This document shows positions 1 through 13,609 of a stretch of 64,000 bases of DNA, in pieces. How positions within the stretch are numbered: the first letter of the stretch is position 1; each line of letters begins with the position of its first letter. The notes under the pieces are model-generated. The model ran no database searches. It was not told where the DNA came from and saw only the letters and a list, made by a program, of their open reading frames with translations. Both the position numbers and the translations under genes were made by a program. This DNA comes from Lantana camara (Eukaryota; Streptophyta; Magnoliopsida; Lamiales; Verbenaceae), in assembly GCA_037501455.1 (NCBI GenBank), contig CM074862.1, positions 54,219,501 to 54,283,500 of the forward strand, given 5' to 3'.

Positions 1-1192
1 GACATCAAGAAAAGGGTTTCTTGGATTGAGATCAAATGGATATGGAATACACTTAACTTTAAGACCGGATTATTAGTGTTCTGATTATTCCCTTACCCTA
101 GATCTTGGTTGAGAGATAGTAAGTAGGAGGATTGTATCTCGCATGAATCAATAACTTAAAGGTTCTGTCGAATCCGAACATTCCAATTCAGCAAGGGGTT
201 AAACACCTATTGCTAGACTATGGTCGTTTAATCTGTGGACTGATAAATTAATTAGTGAATTAATTAATTAGGGTCACTGCTAATTAAATTGAGAACCTAG
301 AGGGTCACACACAACAACTTGGTTACATGAGTTGAGGCTTTAAAATGATTAAACGAGTTAATCGGGCCAAGAGGGTTCCACACGTGTGAAATCACACTTG
401 TGGCTCACGTGGGTGACACGTGTCACTGTGACACGTGTCACACACGTGTGAATATATATATATATTATATATATATGTATTAAATAATTAAATGTGTTAA
501 TTATTTAATAGACTTTGGTTTAATTTTGAATTAAAAAGAAAGTCTTATTTTGGAGAAAATAATCTAGTTAATTAATTAGGAATTAATTAATTAGATAAAA
601 ATAAGTTATTTATTTTATAATAAATAAAGTATAAAATTATCCAAAAATAGTTTGGATATTTTTAGCTCTCTTAAAAGTTGACTTGAATTAGAATTCAAAG
701 TCAAAGTTGGAAAATACTTGATGATCAAGTAATAGGAGAGAGAGGAACCAAATCCTTGTCCAACAAGGAATAGGTTCGGCCGTCCCTCTCCTTTTCCTAT
801 TTATAGGGGAGCTCATGCTCCCCTTTATAGCGAATTGGCAATTCTTTTGGTTCTTGTGTTGAACACCTTCCTTTCTCCAAGATCAAATAAACCCTAGGTT
901 ATGCCTAAACACTAACTAGAGAACTAGCATCCTTACTAGTTAGATTGTGATCAAGTTGGTGGACTTTCTCTAGAGACCTCAAGTTAGAAGTTTGAAGATT
1001 CGAGCTTTACCAAGGAGAGGGGATCAAGCCGCGAGAAGAGCGTTCTCGGGTGGCTTGAGACGCTTCAAGAAAGAACAAAAGAAAAGTAAGTTTTCTGTCT
1101 CTACGAATTTGGTTACACGATTGCGAGTCCAAGGTCCTTTTGTTGGGAAAATTTTTTAAATTCCGCTGCTTTCTGATTCGTGTTTTCCAACA
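1..1192 (+). mobile_element. Copia LTR, 3' portion (continues left of window)
   Basis: This stretch aligns base for base, with scattered differences, to the last ~1.19 kb of the two Copia LTRs at 42938-44895 and 50410-52366. Base 1 corresponds to 43705. It ends in the LTR terminus CCAACA at 1192. It carries a G-box cluster (five CACGTG cores at 381-448), a TATA-like TATTTATA at 798-805, and the leader block ending in TTTTCCAACA. The next five bases, AATAT (1193-1197), should be the target-site duplication, because an uninterrupted copy of the target is present at 4354, 7548 and 10742. It is either the 3' LTR of an element lying to the left or a solo LTR; the window cannot tell which. The short minus-strand reading frame near its end is not a gene. 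Confidence 0.93.
381..448 (+). promoter_or_regulatory. G-box (CACGTG) cluster in Copia LTR, decayed copy
   Basis: Five palindromic CACGTG cores lie at 381, 406, 417, 432 and 443. A sixth site present in the 5' LTR of the complete Copia is changed here (CACTTG). CACGTG is the core bound by plant bZIP and bHLH factors, including ABA- and light-response factors. The cluster lies about 350 bp upstream of the TATA-like box, an enhancer position in U3. Function is inferred. Confidence 0.6.
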
Positions 1193-4100
1193 AATATATC
1201 CAAACATCATTGGATCATCACGATCCTAACCTGTACAATTTTCATAAACGGAATTCATACAAGAATGTAACATTTCTAACTATATCATAATGCCCACCAA
1301 GGCTAATGAAAGCATTAAACCATAACAACATACACAACACCAACTTTAAGTAAATGCAGACTCGACACAACTTGTACGAGCCAAGACTCTACGACACACC
1401 GCCTAGCAAGACTCCTGAAGACCTGCAGACAATACAAAGGTTGAAGAGTCAGTTCAAAAGGAACTGGTGAGGATTTACTCTAAGGAATATAATAAAAAGG
1501 GGGTACAATGCATGCGATATTGAAGGTGTTTATGATCCGTTTAACTTTCCAAAATCAACGCAAAGGGGTTTTCAAGACAACGGATCACAAACCAGAAACA
1601 TAACCGGCTCGGCGAGAATGAGCCCTCCAACCTTACTTCCCAAACCAAAGAAATCAAACCAATCCATCCATCATGCCATTGATGTCGAGGGTGCGCACCC
1701 CCGATCATCCATAACATAGAGAATTCGGTCCATGAAACCTAGCTCTCTCCAAGAAGACTTCAACCCTGAAACCTCCTCGGAGTCTTAGTAATCTTGTCCA
1801 CAGTGGGAACTTTGGATAAGGACATCCGTCGGCCCTTGCCTTCCCGGAATATCACTCACCTCCATCCCCGAGCTCAAGTTTGATTTCCCCAAGCAAGCGT
1901 CCCTGCAAGGTACATCAATCTCCATACCACTTTCGTAGCATGGTCCAAAACATCTCGCCACATGCGTAGATATATATCCTTTTCAAAACCAAAACATTTC
2001 GGGTACCTATCCCGTATACCAAGATTCATGCTATAGTTGCAAACCGTTTTCAATAAGCAATGATATATGTATAATGAGCCAAGCTCCCAAAATCCGGCAT
2101 ACTATGCCTATACATATAGTTTTCAAAACAGGAATTTGAGAACCAAATCATGAAGGTTATACTGTATAGTATACAGTTTGAAAACATTTTAATAATATAA
2201 CTCCTCACCTTTACCAAGAACCTCAAAGGTCGACCACGAGCAACGGACTACTCGGTCGGAGACTCACCACCTAATAAGATAAACGTACTAACAAAGGTGA
2301 GACTCGACCCAAACCAAGTAAACGACGCACGGCTTAAGTAACAAGTCACTTATGAGAGTTATGAATGCTTATGGAGTCATATCATGCACTTAATGAAACG
2401 CGAGGATCAATCATGAGCATGTATAGCATGTCAAGGTCACACATAGCGTAGGAAGTCATACAAGTTCAACTAAATGCATAACTTAGCAAAGTGTAACAAC
2501 TTATACTTGATCAAGGCAATAAAATCATAACAAGTGATATGCAAGAAGTTCCACCACATATAATACGGCCACAACTCATTAAAGGTATTATAGAAACAAG
2601 AAAAGGACATACAAGAGTCAAAACAAGCGAAACAAGTCAAGAATACAAAGCTGGGGAAAATCCACACTAGCGGATTGTCCAGAAGCTACTGCCTGAAATC
2701 CACCCCATGGACTTTTACACAGCAAAAATCCACCCTAGTGGATTCTGCCCAGAACTTAAAAAAAACGTGACAGCCACTTCGAACTCGACGGGAATGAGTT
2801 CTAAACACCCCAAAACATGTAATTAAGATTCCAAAACCTCAACTAAGCATCATAAAACATTCATACATCATATAAGAACATAATATAAGCATAAAATCCA
2901 AGAATTAAATCATTTAAGCAAGAATTACATATATCCATAAAAGCTTCATAGTTCAAGCATGCTCTTCAATGGTGAATCTCTAATCCTAGCATGAATTCAA
3001 CTAAAATTGATTCCAAACCTCATAAAAACTCAAGCATAATCATTCTACAAAACCAAGATTGCAAGAAATCAAGTAAATCTTAGACATGCAAGAATTTCTC
3101 AAGAAAGCTTCAAAGGTCATCAATGGTGGATTCTTCAAACAAGCATGAAATCAAGAAATACTTACATCAAATTGTTCCTAACACCATAAGAATCATATTT
3201 CCGACAAGAAATTCGAATTCAATCCAACATTCAAGAACCCTAGTTCAAATTCAAGTCAAGAAGCTCAAGAACATAAAACCATAGAAGTAGCACATAAAGC
3301 TTACCTTTAGAGCTGAAAATAGAAGAGAATAACTTGGTCTTGAGTCTCGAATTCCCAACTTCAATCTCCACTCTTGCCTCTTGAAGATGCTTGGAGGTGT
3401 TCTTGGAGAAGATGAATAGGCTAGAGAGAGTTTGTGTTTAAATCTTTGTGAAATAACGTAAAATGGCTTGTGGGTGTTAAAATCTGATTTAGGGATTTGG
3501 GTCAGCTATTAGGGTCACGAACCGGGTCAATCAAAGCAGGTCATAAGTGAAATTGGGTCTCAAATTAGGCCAAATTCGGAATTGGGTCATAAGTCTTATA
3601 AAAAGGTTGACTTTTCGTAAAATGGCCATAACTTCTTCGTCCGAACTCCAAATCGAGCGATTCAAAAACCCACGAACTCGTAATCAAATTATCTACTCAA
3701 TTTTATTAAGTTCTGTCCAGTTCCAGGCTTAGAAAATAAATTTACCATTTAGTCCCTAAATTATACTTTAATGTCCAAATAAGCACATAGTTTCGATTAA
3801 ACACGAAGCATGCCATCGAAGCCAAATGAAAACAATATGAACACATAATTACCATATCAAATAGTCACATAACTCATCTAAAGTATATATTTCACATAAG
3901 TTCAAGGATAACGGTCAATTAAGGCATATTATTCACATAATTCATGCAAAGAAAAGTAAATCGTTCACTCTCGTACCAAAGCATACCTTCTAAGGTTCTA
4001 GCTCGTATCTGAAACTGACATCCATATACGCGCTGTTCCCAAAGCAAGAGGTGACGGACAAACAACCTGGTAGGCGGTACCTAAGCAACTCGACTCAACG

Positions 4101-4353
4101 CGCCGTAAAGAAGCAACAGACATGCGAAAGCGAGCCTAAATTTTTTCAACAAAGGTGTAGCATGCAATCGGAATCAATTCATTAACGTCAATTAACAAGA
4201 TCAATCACGCATCACACAGTTCAACGGGTTCAAGAGCATGCAACCTGTCTCGACAAGGAATAATATAAATACGGGTTCCACTCCCTAGGCACCTGTCCCG
4301 AAACAAAATCATAAATACGGGTTCAACTACCTAAGCACCTGTCCCGACAGGAT
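1193..4353 (-). repeat. Array unit 1
   Basis: Block A is 1193-3989 and block B is 3990-4353. This unit is 33 bp shorter than the others, mostly because two of the four AATCCA hairpins (compare 5818-5868) have collapsed into one near 2660. It carries the Copia insertion at its left edge. Block B contains a two-fold repeat of about 50 bp beginning ATAAATACGGGTTC (near 4268 and 4313). Confidence 0.93.
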
Positions 4354-7300
4354 AATATATCCAAATATCATTGGATCATCACGATCCCAACCTGTACAAT
4401 TTTCATAAACGGAATTCATACAAGAATGTAACATTTCTAACTATATCATAATGCCCACCAAGGCTAATGAAAGCATTAAACCATAACAACATACACAACA
4501 CCAACTTTAAGTAAATGCAGACTCGACACAACTTGTACGAGCCAAGACTCTACGACACACCGCCTAGCAAGACTCCTGAAGACCTGCAGACAATACAAAG
4601 GTTGAAGAGTCAGTTCAAAAGGAACCGGTGTGGATTTACTCTAACTAATATAATAAAAAGGGGGTATAATGCATGCGATATTAAAGGTGTTTATGATCCG
4701 TTTAACTTTCCAAAATCAATGCAAAGCGGTTTTCAAAACAACGGATCACAAACTAGAAACATAACCGGCTCGGCGAGAATGAGCCCTCCAACCTTACTTC
4801 CCAAACCAAAGAAATCAAACCAATCCATCCATCACGCCATTGATGTCGAGGGTGCGCACCCCCGATCATCCATAACATAGAGAATTCGGTCCATGAAACG
4901 TAGCTCTCTCTAAGAAGACTTCAACCCCGAAACCTCCTCGGAGTCTTAGTAATCTTGTCCACAGTGGGAACTTTGGATAAGGACATCCGTCGGCCCTTGC
5001 CTTCCCGGAATATCACTCACCTCCATCCCCGAGCTCAAGTTCAATTTCCCCAAGCAAGCGTCCCTGCAAGGTACATCAATCTCCATACCACTTTCGTACC
5101 ATGGTCCGAAACATCTCGCCACATACGTACATATATATCCTTTTCAAAACCAAAACATTTCGGGTACCTATCCCGTATACCAAGATTCATGCTATAGTTG
5201 CAAACCGTTTTCAATAAGCAATGATATATGTATAATGAGCCAAGCTCCCAAAATCCGGCATACTATGCCTATACATATAGTTTTCAAAACAGGAATTTGA
5301 GAACCAAATCATGAAGGTTATAATGTATAGTATACAGTTTGAAAACATTTTAATAATATAACTCCTCACCTTTACCAAGAACCTCAAAGGTCGACCACGA
5401 GCAACGGACTACTCGGTCGGAGACTCACCACCTAATAAGATAAACGTACTAACAAAGGTGAGACTCGACCCAAACCAAGTAAACGACGCACAGCTTAAGT
5501 AACAAGTCACTTATGAGAGTTATGAATGCTTATGGAGTCATATCATGCACTTAATGAAACGTGAGGATCAATCATGAGCATGTATAGCATGTCAAGGTCA
5601 CACATAGCGTAGGAAGTTTTACAAGTTCAACTAAATGCATAACTTAGCAAAATGTAACAGCTTAAACTTGATCAAGGCAGTAAAATCATAACAAGTGATA
5701 TGCAAGAAGTTCCACCACATATAATACGGCCACAACTCATTAAAGGTATTATAGAAACAAGAAAAGGACATACAAGAGTCAAAACAAGCGAAACAAGTCA
5801 AGAAAACAAGGCTGGGGAAAATCCACCTCCATGGATTTTCCTTCACAAAAAATCCACCCTCGCGGATTGTCCAGAAGCTACTGCCTCAAATCCAATCCCA
5901 TGGACTTTTACACAGCAAAAATCCACCCTAGTGGATTCTGCCCAGAACTTAAAAAAAACGTGACAGCCACTTCGAACTCGACGGGAATGAGTTCTAAACA
6001 TCCCAAAACATGTAATTAAGATTCCAAAACGTCAACTAAGTATCATAAAACATTCATAAATCATATAAGAGCATAATATAAGCATAAAATCCAAGAATTA
6101 AATCATTTAAGCAAGAATTACATATATGCATAAAAACTTCATAGTTCAAGCAAGTTCTTCAATGGTGAATCTCTAACGCTAGCATGAATTCAACTAAAAT
6201 TGATTCCAAACCTCATAAAAACTCAAGCATAATCATTCTACAAGACCAAGATTGCAAGAAATCAAGTAAATCTTAGACATGCAAGAATTTCTCAAGAAAG
6301 CTTCAAAGGTCATCAATGGTGGATTCTTCAAACAAGCATGAAATCAAGAAATACTTACATCACATTGTTACTAACACCATAAGAATCATATTTCCATCAA
6401 GAAATTCGAATTCAATCCAACATACAAGAACCCTAGTTCAAATTCAAGTCAAGAAGCTCCAGAACATAAAACCATGGAAGTAGCTCATAAAGCTTACCTT
6501 GAGAGCTGAAAATAGAAGAGAATAACTTGGTCTTGAGTCTCGAATTCCCAGCTTCAATCTCCACTCTTGCCTCTTGAAGATGCTTGGAGGTGTTCTTGGA
6601 GAAGATGAATAGGCTAGAGAGAGTTTGTGTTTAAATCTTTGTGAAATAACGTAAAATGGCTTGTGGGTGTTAAAATCTGATTTAGGGATTTGGGTCAGCT
6701 ATTAGGGTCACGAACCGGGTCAATCAGAGCGGGTCATAAGTGAAATTGGGTCTCAAATTAGGCCAAATTCGGAATTGGGTCATAACTCTTATAAAAAGGT
6801 TGACTTTTCGTAAAATGGCCATAACTTCTTCGTCCGAACTCCAAATCGAGCGATTCAAAAACCCACGAACTCGTAATCAAATTATCTACTCAATTTTATT
6901 ATGTTCTGTCCAGTTCCAGGCTTAGAAAATAAATTTACCATTTAGTCCCTAAATTATACTTTAGCGTCCAAATAAGCACATGGTTTCGATTAAACACGAA
7001 GCATGCCATCGAAGCCAAATGAAAACAATATGAACACATAATTACCCTATCAAATAGTCACATAACTCATCTAAAGTATATATTTCACATAAGTTCAAGC
7101 ATAACAGTCAATTAAGGCATATTATTCACATAATTCATGCAAAGAAAAGTAAATCGTTCACTCTCGTACCAAAGCATACCTTCTAAGGTTCTAGCTCGTA
7201 TATGTAACTGACATCCATATACGCGCCGTTCCCAAAGCAAGTTGTGACGGACAAACAACCTGGCTAGGCGGTACCTAAACAACTCGACTCAACGCCCCGT

Positions 7301-7547
7301 AAAGAAGCAATAGACATACGGAAACGAGCATAAATTTTTTCAACAAAGGTGTAGCATGCAATCGGAATCAATTCATTAACATCAATTAACAAGATCAATC
7401 ACGCATCACACCGTTCAACGGGTTCAAGAGCATGCAACCCGTCCCGGCAAGGAATAATATAAATACGGGTTCCACTCCATAGGCACCTGTCCCGAAACAA
7501 AATCATAAATACGGGTTCAACTACCTAAGCACCTATCCCGACAGGAT
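4354..7547 (-). repeat. Array unit 2
   Basis: Full 3194-bp unit. Block A is 4354-~7182, followed by block B. It contains the hairpin group 5818-5937. A 121-codon plus-strand reading frame near its start (4515-4880) is open here but interrupted in the sister units, so it is not a conserved gene. Confidence 0.93.
5818..5937 (-). repeat. Hairpin quartet in G3 LTR (unit 2; equivalents near 9012-9131 and 12206-12325)
   Basis: Four short inverted repeats lie within 120 bp: AAAATCCA/TGGATTTT (5818-5839), AATCC/GGATT (5851-5868), TCCA/TGGA (5891-5904) and AATCCAC/GTGGATT with a 4-nt loop (5920-5937). All share a TCCA...TGGA core with a C-rich loop on the plus strand. Unit 1 has lost 31 bp here, merging the first two. 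In unit 4 the first stem carries a TGG to TAG change. They lie about 1.3 kb into the LTR, probably inside the transcribed part. Confidence 0.7.
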
Positions 7548-10500
7548 AATATATCCAAATATTATTGGATCATCACGATCCCAACCTGTACAATTTTCAT
7601 AATCGGAATTCATACAAGAATGTAACATTTCTAACTATATCATAAAGCCCACCAAGGCTAATGAAAGCATTAAACCATAACAACATACACAACACCAACT
7701 TTAAGTAAATACAGACTCGACACAACTTGTACGAGCCAAGACTCTACGACACACCGCCTAGCAAGACTCCTGAAGACCTGCAGACAATACAAAGGTTGAA
7801 GAGTCAGTTCAAAAGGAACCGGTGAGGATTTACTCTAAGGAATATAATAAAAAGGGGGTACAATGCATGCAATATTAAAGGTGTTTATGATCTGTTTAAC
7901 TTTCCAAAATCAATGCAAAGAGGTTTTCAAAACAACGGATCACGAACTAGAAACATAACCGGCTCGGCGAGAAAGAGCCCTCCAACCTTACTTCCCAAAC
8001 CAAAGAAATCAAACCATTCCATCCGTCACGCCATTGATGTCGAGGGTGCGCACCCCTAATCATCCATAACATAGAGAATTCGGTCCATGAAACCTAGCTC
8101 TCTCCAAGAAGACTTCAACCCTGAAACCTCCTCGGAGTCTTAGTAATCTTGTCCACAGTGGGAACTTTGGATAAGGACATCCGTCGGCCCTTGCCTTCCC
8201 GGAATATCACTCACCTCCATTCCCGAGCTCAAGTTCGATTTCCCCAAGCAAGCGTTCCTGCAAGGTACATCAATCTCCATACCACTTTCGTAGCATGGTC
8301 CAAAATATCTCGCCATATACGTACATATATATCCTTTTCAAAACCAAAACATTTCGGGTACCTATCCTGTATACCAAGATTCATACTATAGTTGCAAACC
8401 GTTTTCAATAAGCAACGATATAAGTATAATGAGCCAAGCTCCCAAAATCCGACATACTATGCCTATAGAAATAGTTTTCAAAACGGGAATTTGAGAACCA
8501 AATCATGAAGGCTATACGGTATTGTCCACAGTTTGAAAATATTTTAATAATATAACTCCTCACCTTTACCAAGAACCTCAAAGGTCGACCACGAGCAACG
8601 GACTGCTCGGTCGGAGACTCACCACCTAATAAGACAAACGTACTAACAAAGGTGAGACTCGACCCAAACCAAGTAAACGATGCACGTCTTAAGTAACAAG
8701 TCACTTATGAGAGTTATGAATGCTTATGGAGTCATATCATGCACTTAATGAAACTTGAGGATCAATCATGAGTATGTATAGCATTTCAAGGTCACACATA
8801 GCGTAGGAAGTCATACAAGTTCAACTAAATGCATAACTTAGCAAAATGTAACAACTTAAACTTGATCAAGCCAATCAAATCATAACAAGTGATATGCAAG
8901 AAGTTCCACCACATATAATACGGCCACAACTCATTAAAGGTATTATAGAAACAAGAAAAGGACATACAAGAGTCAAAACAAGCGAAACAAGTCAAGAAAA
9001 CAAGGCTGGGGAAAATCCACCCCCATGGATTTTCCTTCACAAAAAATCCACCCTCGCGGATTGTCCAGAAGCTACTGCCTCAAATCCACCCCCATGGACT
9101 TTTACACAGCAAAAATCCACCCTAGTGGATTCTGCCCAGAACTTAAAAAAAACGTGACAGCCACTTCGAACTCGACGGGAATGAGTTCTAAACACCCTAA
9201 AACATGTAGTTAAGATTCCAAAACCTCAACTAAGCATCATAAAACATTCATACATCATATAAGAACATAATATAAGCATAAAATCCAAGAATTAAATCAT
9301 TTAAGCAAGAATTACATATATGCATAAAAGCTTCATAGTTCAAGCATGCTCTTCAATGGTGAATCTCTAATCCTAGCATGAATTCAACTAAAATTGATTC
9401 CAAACCTCATAAAAACTAAAGCATAATCATTCTACAACACCAAGATTGCAAGAAATCAAGTAAATCTTAGATATGCAAGAATTTCTCAAGAAAGCTTCAA
9501 AGGTCATCAATGGTGGATTCTTCAAACAAGCATGAAATCAAGAAATACTTACATCAAATTGTTCCTAACACCATAAGAATCATATTTCCAACAAGAAATT
9601 CGAATTCAATCCAATATACAAGAACCCTAGTTCAAATTCAAGTCAAGAAGCTACAGAACATAAAACCATGGAAGTAGCACATAAAGCTTACCTTGAGAGC
9701 TGAAAATAGAAGAGAATAACTTGGTCTTGAGTCTCAAATTCCTAGCTTCAATCTCCACTCTTGCCTCTTGAAGATGTTTGGAGGTGTTCTTGGAGAAGAT
9801 GAATAGGCTAGAGAGAGTTTGTGTTTAAATCTTTGTGAAATAACGTAAAATGGCTTGTGGGTATTAAAATCTGATTTAGGGATTTGGGTCAGCTATTAGG
9901 GTCACGAACCGAGTCAATCAGAGTGGGTCATAAGTGAAATTGGGTCTCAAATTAGGGCAAATTCGGAATTGGGTCATAAGTCTTATAAAAAGGTTGACTT
10001 TTTGTAAAATGGCCATAACTTCTTCGTCCGAACTCCAAATCGAGCGATTCAAAAACCCACGAACTCGTAATCAAATTATCTACTCAATTTTATTAAGTTC
10101 TGTCCAGTTCCAGGCTTAGAAAATAAATTTACCATTTAGTCCCTAAATTATACTTTAATGTCCAAATAAGCACATAGTTTCGATTAAACACGAAGCATGC
10201 CATCGAAGCCAAATGAAAACAATATGAACACATAATTACCATATCAAATAGTCACATAACTCATCTAAAGTATATATTTCACATAAGTTCAAGCATAACG
10301 GTCAATTAAGGCATATTATTCACATAATTCATGCAAAGAAAAGTAAATCGTTCACTCTCGTACCAAAGCATACCTTCTAAGGTTCTAGCTCGTATATGAA
10401 ACTGACATCCATATACGCACCGTTCCCAAAGCAAGCGGTGATGGACAAACAACCGGGCTAGGCGGTACCTAAACAACTCGACTCAACGCGCCGTAAAGAA

Positions 10501-10741
10501 GCAACAGACATGCGGAAGCGAGCATAAATTTTTTCAACAAACGTGTAGCATGCAATCGGAATCAATTCATTAACGTCAATTAACAAGATCAATCACGCAT
10601 CACACAGTTCAACGGGTTCAAGAGCATGCAACCTGTTCTGATAAGGAATAATATAAATACGGGTTCCACTCCCTAGGCACCTGTCCCGAAACAAAATCAT
10701 AAATACGGGTTCAACTACCTAAGCACCTGTCCCGACAGGAT
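7548..10741 (-). repeat. Array unit 3
   Basis: Full 3194-bp unit, very close to unit 4 over its first part: the same substitutions occur around 7866-8075 and 11057-11265. This suggests that units 3 and 4 share a more recent duplication or conversion event than either shares with unit 1. Confidence 0.93.
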
Positions 10742-13570
10742 AATATATCCAAATATCATTGGATCATCACGATCCCAACCTGTACAATTTTCATAAACGG
10801 AATTCATACAAGAATGTAACATTTGTAACTATATCATAATGCCCACCAAGCCTAATGAAAGGATTATACCATAAAAACATATACAACATCAACTTTAAGT
10901 AAATGCAGACTCGACACAACTTGTACGAGCCAAGACTCTACGACACACCGCCTAGCAAGACTCCTGAAGACCTGCAGACAATACAAAGGTTGAAGAGTCA
11001 GTTCAAAAGGAACCGGTGAGGATTTACTCTAAGGAATATAATAAAAAGGGGGTACAATGCATGCAATATTAAAGGTGTTTATGATCTGTTTAACTTTCCA
11101 AAATCAATGCAAAGAGGTTTTCAAAACAACGGATCACGAACTAGAAACATAACCGGCTCGGCGAGAAAGAGCCCTCCAACCTTACTTCCCAAACCAAAGA
11201 AATCAAACCATTCCATCCGTCACGCCATTGATGTCGAGGGTGCGCACCCCTAATCATCCATAACATAGAGAATTCGGTCCATGAAACCTAGCTCTCTCCA
11301 AGAAGACTTCAACCCTGAAACCTCCTCGGAGTCTTAGTAATCTTGTCCACAGTGGGAACTTTGGATAAGGACATCCGTCGGCCCTTGCCTTCCCGGAATA
11401 TCACTCACCTCCATCCCCGAGCTCAAGTACGATTTCCCCAAGCAAGCGTCCCTGCAAGGTACATCAATCTCCATACCACTTTCGTAGCATGGTCCAAAAC
11501 ATCTCGCCACATACGTACATATATATCCTTTTCAAAACCAAAACATTTCGGGTACCTATCCCGTATACCAAGATTCATACTATAGTTGCAAACCGTTTTC
11601 AATAAGCAACGATATAAGTATAATGAGCCAAGCTCCCAAAATCCGGCATACTATGCCTATACATATAGTTTTCAAAACGGGAATTTGAGAACCAAATCAT
11701 GAAGGCTATACGGTATTGTCCACAGTTTGAAAACATTTTACTAATATAACTCCTCACCTTTACCAAGAACCTTAAAGGTCTACCACGAGCAACGGACTAC
11801 TCGGTCGGAGACTCACCACCTAATAAGACAAACGTACTAACAAAGGTGAGACTCGACCCAAACCAAGTAAACGACGCACGGCTTAAGTAACAAGTCACTT
11901 ATGAGAGTTATGAATGCTTATGGAGTCATATCATGCACTTAATGAAACATGAGGATCAATCATGAGCATGTATAGCATGTCAAGGTCACACATAGCGTAG
12001 GAAGTCATACAAGTTCAACTAAATGCATAACTTAGCAAAATGTAAGAACTTAAACTTGATCATGGCAATAAATTCATAACAAGTGATATGCAAGAAGTTC
12101 CACCACATATAATACGGCCAGAACTCATTAAAGGTATTATAGAAACAAGAAAAGGACATACAAGAGTCAAAACAAGCGAAACAAGTCAAGAAAACAAGGC
12201 TGGGGAAAATCCACCCCCATAGATTTTCCTTCACAAAAAATCCACCCTCGCGGATTGTCCAGAAGCTACTGCCTCAAATCCACCCCCATGGACTTTTACA
12301 CAGCAAAAATCCACCCTAGTGGATTCTGCCCAGAACTTAAAAAAAACGTGACAGCCACTTCGAACTCGACGGGAATGAGTTCTAAACACCCCAAAACATG
12401 TAATTAAGTTTCCAAAACCTCAACTAAGCATCATAAAACATTCATACATCATATAAGAGCATAATATAAGCATAAAATCCAAGAATTAAATCATTTAAGC
12501 AAGAATTACATATATGCATAAAAACTTCATAGTTCAAGCATGCTCTTCAATGGTGAATCTCTAATCCTAGCATGAATTCAACTAAAATTGATTCCAAACC
12601 TCATAAAAACTCAAGCATAATCATTCTACAACACCAAGATTGCAAGAAATCAAGTAAATCTTAGACATGCAAGAATTTCTCAAGAAAGCTTCAAAGGTCA
12701 TCAATGGTGGATTCTTCAAACAAGCATGAAATCAAGAAATACTTACATCAAATTTTTCCTAACACCATAAGAATCATATTTCCAACAAGAAATTCGAATT
12801 CAATCCAACATACAAGAACCCTAGTTCAAATTCAAGTCAAGAAGCTCCAGAACATAAAACCATGGAAGTAGCACATAAAGCTTACCTTGAGAGCTGAAAA
12901 TAGAAGAGAATAACTTGGTCTTGAGTCTCGAATTCCCAGCTTCAACCTCCACTCTTGCCTCTTGAAGATGTTTGGAGGTGTTCTTGGAGAAGATGAATAG
13001 GCTAGAGAGAGTTTGTGTTTAAATCTTTGTGAAATAACGTAAAATGGCTTGTGGGTTATAAAATCTGATTTAGGGATTTGGGTCAGCTATTAGGGTCACG
13101 AACTGGGTCAATCAGAGCGGGTCATAAGTGAAATTGGGTCTCAAATTAGGCCAAGTTCGGAATTGGGTCATAAGTCTTATAAAAAGGTTGACTTTTCGTA
13201 AAATGGCCATAACTTCTTCGTCCGAACTCCAAATCGAACGATTCAAAAACCCATGAACTCGTAATCCAATTATCTACTCAATTTTATTAAGTTCTGTCCA
13301 GTTCCAGGCTTAGAAAATAAATTTACCATTTAGTCCCTAAATTATACTTTAATGTCCAAATAAGCACATAGTTTTGATTAAATACGAAGCATGCCATCGA
13401 AGTCAAATGAAAACAATATGAACACATAATTACCATATCAAATAGTCACGTAACTCATCTAAAGTATATATTTCACATAAGTTCAAGCACAGCGGTCAAT
13501 TAAGGCATATTATTCACATAATTCATGCAAAGAAAAGTAAATTGTTCACTCTCGTACCAAAGCATACCTT
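10742..13570 (-). repeat. Array unit 4 (block A only), abutting the LTR start
   Basis: Block A continues without a break into the LTR terminus at 13571-13592. It is therefore the unit in the natural LTR context, and the others are duplicates added 3' of it (minus-strand sense). The junction CATACCTT/GATCGAG marks where block B would otherwise begin. Confidence 0.9.
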
Positions 13571-13592
13571 GATCGAGAAACAGGGCATCACA

Positions 13593-13609
13593 ACCTCCCC
13601 TCCTTAAAG
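13593..13609 (-). other. Polypurine tract of G3
   Basis: On the minus strand the sequence CTTTAAGGAGGGGAGGT lies directly before the LTR start TGTGATGCCC. This is the expected site for plus-strand DNA priming. The same arrangement is seen in G1 (53591-53606) and G2 (23374-23359). Confidence 0.85.

Larger units (their letters stand above)
1193..13570 (-). repeat. 3.19-kb tandem array inside the G3 LTR (3 full units + partial)
   Basis: Units start with the same AATATATCC at 1193, 4354, 7548 and 10742, giving periods of 3161, 3194 and 3194 bp. Each full unit is a ~2.8-kb block A followed (plus strand) by a ~365-bp block B. The last unit has A only and runs into the LTR start. Every A ends in CATACCTT. 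In the first three units this is followed by block B (CTAAGG...), and in the last by the LTR terminus (GATCGAG...). Units differ by scattered substitutions; unit 1 lacks 31 bp present in the others. Several 60-90 codon reading frames recur once per unit, but only because the DNA is repeated. No gene is supported inside the array. Confidence 0.95.

Noticed and set aside
3547..3732. 61-codon frame repeated at 3547, 6740 and 9934 (MKLGLKLGQIRNWV...)
   Set aside because: It recurs because the DNA is a tandem LTR array; it has no family resemblance and no start context, and lies on the strand opposite to the element's transcription.
4955..5197. 80-codon frame recurring once per array unit (also 8149 and 11343)
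   Set aside because: Same reason: conserved by tandem duplication, not by coding selection; it lies antisense to the LTR.
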